A DNA stretch of 64,000 nt from Emydura subglobosa (Eukaryota > Chordata > Testudines > Chelidae). The notes below the pieces were generated by a model that was not told the DNA's origin, searched no databases, and was given only the letters and a program-made list of their open reading frames with translations. Made by a program: the position numbers and the translations under genes. Below are positions 54,201 through 61,000 of the stretch, piece after piece (within the stretch, counting starts at the first letter, position 1; each line of letters opens with the position of its first letter). The stretch spans positions 65,733,075 to 65,797,074 of the forward strand of contig ML679961.1 in NCBI GenBank assembly GCA_007922225.1, given 5' to 3'.

Positions 54201-55012
54201 AAAAAGAAGTGAGTGAAGATTTTTATAAAAACATAATTTAATCTTCCCTTCCAGTTAGAAACTGAAACCCAAGAGCCATGTGCAGGAGCATGAGAGCCAC
54301 AGAGAAGTTGACCAGTCTACTTTCACTCTCCAAGCTAAGAATACTACAAAATGTAGGGAAAAGGACAGTGAAAAGCAAATGAGATTTTAAAATTAATTCA
54401 CTTTTAGTAAGTTATACTCAGAAAAAGTCTTTAAAAACATATTTTTAAATACTCTGGTGGAAGGTGCTATCACGTATGTGCAAAGTTAAATTACCCTCTT
54501 CAGAGGGTCCCTTGAATTGGGTTTCATAACTTTCTCATAGGACACAGCTCTCCTTTAAAAAGGAAATAGTTGAGAATCACTTGCCTACACCCTATAGAAT
54601 GGTGTTTATTATTTGCAAAGTGCAAGTTGTATGCACTGATCCTTCCGGACAGGAGTACTATCAGTATTATGAGGATTTTGAAGGTATATGCTGAGTGGAC
54701 ACCTAAAAAGATATCCTTCTGGAAATCACATTTCTACTCATTTACCCTGTGTCTGCTGGTCTCTGGCTGGCATCCTCTGAAGAAGCTCAATGACATCCTC
54801 TTCATTCAGGGCCAGAAGGTTGGTGAGGTGATGAAGAGAGTAGAGTTCTGAATGGCAATCCAGACTGTACAAGTGTTGCAAAAGGATCTTCTTTGGGATA
54901 GTAATACTGCAAGAAAAAGCAAGACTAATCAAAATGGTGGTGAAAATGGGTCCCCCACCTGAACCTTGTCTACACTAAGGATCTTCCACTTTTAACATTG
55001 ATTCAACTTGTG

Positions 55013-55047
<35 letters not shown>

Positions 55048-58000
55048 CAAGCACCAAGTTTCTATAGCTTGTGGTCACTAAGGGAGACATGGCATAGATA
55101 TTTTATACACTGCACTTGTATTAGGGATATAAACATTTGGTTAATGAGCAATCCTTTTAAAAGTTTAAATGCATTGAGCTCTTTCCACTGGGAAGTTCGG
55201 GGCGGGGGAAGGGAAGCTAAGCAGAATCATGTGGGGTTGGCTCTTGGAGGAAAGACGAAAAGTCATGCAGGTCAGCCTGTTAAGTGTTTGCTGGTTTACT
55301 GCTATGACCTGCTACCTCTGTAAGCTTAAATAATGACACACATTGCATTCCACCTTTATAAGTACTTTTATTGTTTAAAAATGAAAATGGTTAAGAACAG
55401 AGGAGTTAAAGTGTTGTTGACTGGTGATTTGTGGTAATGACTGAGTTGCTCAGTTAATGTCTGAGCCCAGCAGCTCCTCCCCACAGCACAGGATCTCAGA
55501 GCTGCTGCAGCTGGGCTGCTTGAGCTCTCCCTCTCCCCTCAGGCACTGGCTGAACAGCCCACCTCCTGGGACGAGCCTCCTCCCCCCCCCCACCCTCTTA
55601 TTTAAATGTTTGATTAATTTGCTAAACAGCGAGACTCCGTTTAAACATTTATCCTGTTACATCCCTAATTTGTATATTAAACCTCTGCATATGCAATTCT
55701 GCCTACTAGGGTGCCTCTTTCAAAATACATGTTAGTAAAAAGAGTGCTTCTGGCTGTTTTACCTGTTTTGCTGTATGCACCATTCAAGAACCTCCACTTG
55801 AGCCCACAGCCCCTCACAGAACTCTTTTAATACCGAGTCATTGCACAGACCCTGTTAGAGACAGAGAGAGAGTGATCAAATTAGCATCAGCTAACACGAA
55901 ATGAAGCAATCACATTTACAGCAGACTCCTCTACCTTATCAAGAATACCACCAGGACTAGAGTGTGGTTCACATGTGTGATGTTTAATGGCTAAAGGAAT
56001 CTTTTCATATTTAGATGGGCAGATTTCTGCACTTTTACTTTATTTACGCATTAAAGCAACAGAATGGAGGATAGATAGCTGCATTTTGTTTTGAAGGGGT
56101 CCTGTCCGGCTAATCAGTCTAAACTTGACACAGCCTTTTTCCCCAGTCTGTAAGCTCATCCCCTGTAGCTTTTACCATTTTATTTGTACAGAGAATTTAG
56201 TGCTTCTGAAAGGTACTACAGGACTTACATCTCCAGAGCTGTTACTCTAGATCAGTGGTTCTTAACCTTTCCAAACTACTGTACCCCTGAAGCCTGAGTC
56301 CCACCCCCACGGGGCTGAGGCATGTAACTTAGTTTCATGGCGCCCCTGTGGCTCCAGGCAATTACCTTTCTTGCCACCCCCAATACCAGCTCTGCACTTG
56401 CGACCCCTCTAAAACTCCAGGTTAAGAAACACTGCTCTAGATATATACCCAGAACAGGTACTGTGTGGGTTGGAAGTGCAAACTGCCTACAGACCCTCCT
56501 CCAATATGTCTATGTTCAGCTATGGATGCCTGAGCACTAAACACTGATCTGATTTTATGCCATCTTTTATAGGTCACTGAACAGGCATCAGACAGTAACT
56601 CCCTTAAGACATTACGGACCCGAGCTGGAGTTCAATCAGTGATCTAGAAGTGAAACGCTCCAAGTCCTAATATCAGTTTCCCCAAGGCAACCACTCACCA
56701 ACACTGACTGGATTGGAACTACAGGCCTGTTTAAAAGCTCTGCATATCCAGAAAAGGAAAAAGATTCCAAAATAAGGTGGACCCTCTAGTCTCAGCTCCT
56801 GCCACTTAGGTTAATGTGGATTTTATTTTGGGGATTCAGGACGAAGTGGAGAGCTCATCTACTCCGATCAATAGTGCCTAAAAGGTTCAGTAGCACATGT
56901 GAAATTGACTAAGTGTCTCAATGCAATTCCTAGGGCATAAGTACCCACACTACAGAGTCAAAACTATTGGCACTACTTGGCTTGGAGTTTCTGAGGTCAA
57001 GGAGTGCATGGACCACAGAGAATGGCCCTGGAGTGCCCCATTCAGGTCACAGTTGAGGCACACTAAAGAAGATGCAGTGAAGGCAAACTTACAACATGTA
57101 GGCAGTAGCATTGCATTTGTTTTGAGGAAAAGTTAGGATTTTCAGCCTTTTTTGCAAAAGGGATTTTAAAAAACCAAACTAGAGAATTCACCCTTACATC
57201 TTCTTTTTGGAAAGACATTTAAAATTCAGTTGATGAAGTTAGAACAAGTCTCCTTTTAGAGACAGGAGAAAATGTAATTTCTCACGCACGCACGCACGCA
57301 CGCACTCTCTCTCTCTCCCCCCCCCCCCCCAGAGCTGATTACCAATCCAAGCATCTGATTTACAGTGACTGCAATCAAACTGCATGGTCAGTCATAGTAT
57401 TCTGCCACTCGCTTACTTGCCTGAGTTTTGTGAAGAGCACATAACAAGCTTTTTGCTGATTCTAAGCTGTGACAGTGAGTCCACCCGAGCAATACTAGAA
57501 GACGGCTGAGGGGGCTGAATTCTCGACTCAGTAAGCTGCTCAGGCCAGAGAAGTCTTCCCTTTTTAACAGTGTTAATGCAGTCACCTAGAGAACAAAAGG
57601 AAGAAGCATCAGTTATTCAAAAAATGCAGAATCCTGCTGGGGGGGGGGGCTATCACAATAGTAGTTTCAGAAAGAGGTTTAACATCCCTAAACCCAGATT
57701 TTACAGGCCACTAAACTTTTCTTTATTCAAAGAATTTATTCTTTATACAAAGAAAAGGAGTCACTTTAAATAACAGCCAGAGAATCAATCCATCCCCTTC
57801 CCCTGGCTTCTCTCTAATTCTACATATTTTCCAAACAGGTTTTATGCAGAAACTAAAAGAGAATCTGTTGAGCTATAGAAAGAGGTTTTGATCCAAGATT
57901 TATTCTTTTACTGGCTCAGCTGTCTGGATTCTCATGTCCTCGATAGACATGACTGTGTGTGCACACTTCTATCTCCTATAGCACCTTTCACCCAAGGTTC

Positions 58001-61000
58001 TCAAAGCACTTCACAAATATCCATTTAACCCCACAACCCTTTTGTGAAGTATCACTATCCCCATTTTACATATGGGGTACTTGAATCACAGAGAGATTAA
58101 GTGGCTGTCCAAGATTACTCAGTGATTCAGTTGGAATCCCTGGAAGGGCTGGGAGTAGAATACAGGCGTCCCATTTCCTACATCCTCTGTTCTAGCCATC
58201 AGACCACCCTGATTTAAATCTTCCAGACACCTCCATGTGGATATCTTAAAGCATGGAAATGAAACAGTGCAGATGTCAGATGATAAAAACCCACTGCTTG
58301 TTAACCCCCTGTATCAAAAGAGTCAGGACTCCTAAAGACCTATAATCAAATATAAAGTGGTCTAATGCTGATATCCTGGTACTAACTTGATCCACCACTG
58401 GGTTTTTCCCATCCTTATCTTTATTGCCATACCAGAATCTGCTCCAGGAAGTGTTTGCTGCTGCTCAGGCAGTAGAAATAGACAGTCTTCCAAGAATAAA
58501 ACTCTTCAGGTTCTGAGAACAAAGCCAGCATCACCCGCTCTGTGTCCAACTGCTCAGATGAACCTGGGACACACACAAATGGGATTACTTTCAAACAGAG
58601 AGCTTCCTCTGAAGAAAGCAGGCCCTGGGCAAGGTTTTCAGCAGTAGAACAGTTAGGGACTCACTAAGCAAGAGCCACATTCAGAATCCATAACTATAAA
58701 AGACCCCTACATGGACCAACTCCCTCCCCCTTCCTCCCTCCAACCTGCTATTGCCTGCAAAGCCTCAATGGTCCAACTTTTAATGAGAAAACAAAACAAA
58801 CCTTTTCCTGGCAACTTTGGCCCCAACAATTTCTCTCTTGTCCTCTCTGTGAAGACGCTGCTGTACAGACTGAGAAAGGCGTGGCTCTGCTTCCTCAGTA
58901 TACAGCCCAGTAACCTCTCTTCCTTCAGTGGGCTTCCTTCAGCCCAGCAAGCATCCAGCAATTCCCTGCACAAGTGTCGGAGCTCACCAGTCTTATGCTC
59001 CACTTCAAAATCCAACACGCTAAGGGCACTGTAAATTGCATCTACTGTCTCACTCTGATCCAGTTCTGATGAGGATTTGGGATTCCGCTGAAGCTTCTGC
59101 AGAGATTTTAAGGATTCGTGGAGAAAGTCAACATAAATGTTTCGCACAGAGCAACTGTGCTGGAGGGCAGAGTTAGGTGTGCCATGTTCTCCCTGCAGAA
59201 ACTCCAGCAGGGCTCGTGCCCGCCGGGGAGTCCTCAACAAAAGCTTCCGGAGAGCTAAGGTCACTTCCACACTGAATCTGTGAGAGCGGCCATCTCTTCT
59301 CTTCCTGTCCGATTCATGCTTACTCTGAACACATTCAAATGCTTTGAACAGCTCCTGGGAGGAAACAGGCAGATACAGTTAGGGGCCTGAATGCCACTTT
59401 ATTTCTCATATCTGTTTGTACTTATTTTGTGAGTGAAAACCAAGATTCAATAAAAACAACGAGAGTCCTATAGCACCTTAAAGACTAACAAATTTCTGCA
59501 GGCATAAGCTTTATGAATTTCCTCAGGCTCTACTAACTTGAACACACTGAACTTATCTAAGTATTCTTTATCCTGATCAATCCCTAATTTCGCTTGCATT
59601 CCTTCCTCCTTGTTGTTATTGTGTTGGGTATCTGGTCACCACTAACTTTTTTGTGAAGATGAAGGAAAATAGGCATTAAACACCTTAGCCTTCTTGATGT
59701 CATCCATTATTTGCTCTCCTTCCCCAACTTGGATAGACAACTGTATCAGCTCTATTGTCTGGCATCAAACCCCAGCCTGAGTTTGAGTTCAAGACTGGAA
59801 CAAGGAGCAGAATGGTAGAAGATAATCAAAGTTTTAAAAATAAGGGCAGTTCTGGCCTTCAAAAGCCTACCAGCAAGAGGGTTCAGTGATTCATGTGTTA
59901 GCACACTAGCCTTTCCTCTACTAAACCAAAATTAATATCCTACGCTAAGTCAAGATGTGATGCTTCCATCCTAATGCCCATTTCTGAGAGTCAGAAAGCT
60001 ACCATATGAATAGTATTTTCTGTCCAGGGAAGCCCCAAAGCTGATGTAACACAAAGTGATATGAGGACTGAGGTGCACAGACAGTTGTGTACGGATGTAC
60101 GACTGCAACAGCAGGGGCAGCTGGAGGTTAGGAGTGAGGTTGTTAGCAAAGCTATGTAGAGAAGCTTGCTTGGCACCTGCCTACACTATCCCTTCCCTAG
60201 CCCCTTAGGTATGCCAAATTCACTCACTAAGATGAGTAAACTTGAACTACACTCACATTCAACTGTTTTTGTATTGTGCAGAGAAGACAAATAGAAAGTT
60301 AATGTCTCAAAACACAAGATCAGTCAAGTGAACTCTTAGGATTAACTTTGATCCCAAAAATGATCAATAAATCAGGAACTCAGCTCACCTTTAGGACTTC
60401 ATCTGAGACATCCTTTTGCAGTTCTTCTAAGAGGAGTAAGAATTCAGTTTCTCGTTGGAGAACAGCTGGTATTATTTTCTGAAGTTATCAAGAAAAGATA
60501 ACAAGAATAGGGAAGATGTCAGCCACTATTTTAGGTTTACAAGTTAAAAAAAAAGAGTTATTTAAATTGATACTTTAGGGCAGACAGCTTCAGAGAGATT
60601 TATTTTATTGGAGATTAAAAGTCCTTTCTCCCATCCTAAGGTATCTAGGGTCTGTTCCTGCACCAACAAATTCCATTCTCTATTTCCAACTACATAGCTA
60701 GCAACTGTCACTTACCCATAACCCCACAGAGATAAGGTCACTTTTCCTCAAAGATCATAAATATTCATGAACCTAGGCAATTGGGTTACAGGAATGAAAA
60801 AGATGAGGAAAGAGACACAAGACTAATCTTCCCCTTTTTGAAAACCTTGTTTCTTTTCCCGCATGCAGTGTGCTAGCTGTCTACCACTCTCCTCCCCATA
60901 GTTCTGTTTATGTAAACTACACTTCCTTGGTTTAGGTCATCTTTTGAGGATGAAAGGGGCCATAGAAATGTAGAGTTATGGACTCATGCTTTCTGTTCAT

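Larger units (their letters stand above)
49618..54745 (-). other. ZFYVE26 intron 9 (5.1 kb)
   Basis: One of the longest introns. It holds an L2-like LINE relic (about 50130-50670), a small foldback near 51510-51575 and a long-TIR palindrome (51952-52221). There is also an (AC/GC) simple repeat near 53656-53690. Elsewhere I see no gene or known repeat. Confidence 0.55.
55852..57420 (-). other. ZFYVE26 intron 7 (GC-AG)
   Basis: Intron with a GC donor and an AACAG acceptor. It contains a compound microsatellite at 57281-57332 and a hAT-like element at 56253-56434. The remainder shows no recognised feature. Confidence 0.6.
59355..60388 (-). other. ZFYVE26 intron 4
   Basis: Holds a CR1-like fragment and an adjoining short repeat between about 59450 and 59775 (listed separately). 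The rest shows no recognised feature. Confidence 0.5.

Noticed and set aside
57281..57332. Regular ACGC spacing as a CRISPR-like or protein-binding array
   Set aside because: Plain compound microsatellite; vertebrate DNA has no CRISPR arrays.
57411..57421. GT donor at GCAA|gtaagc for exon 7
   Set aside because: It adds four bases and throws exon 8 out of frame; the GC donor restores the human-like join.
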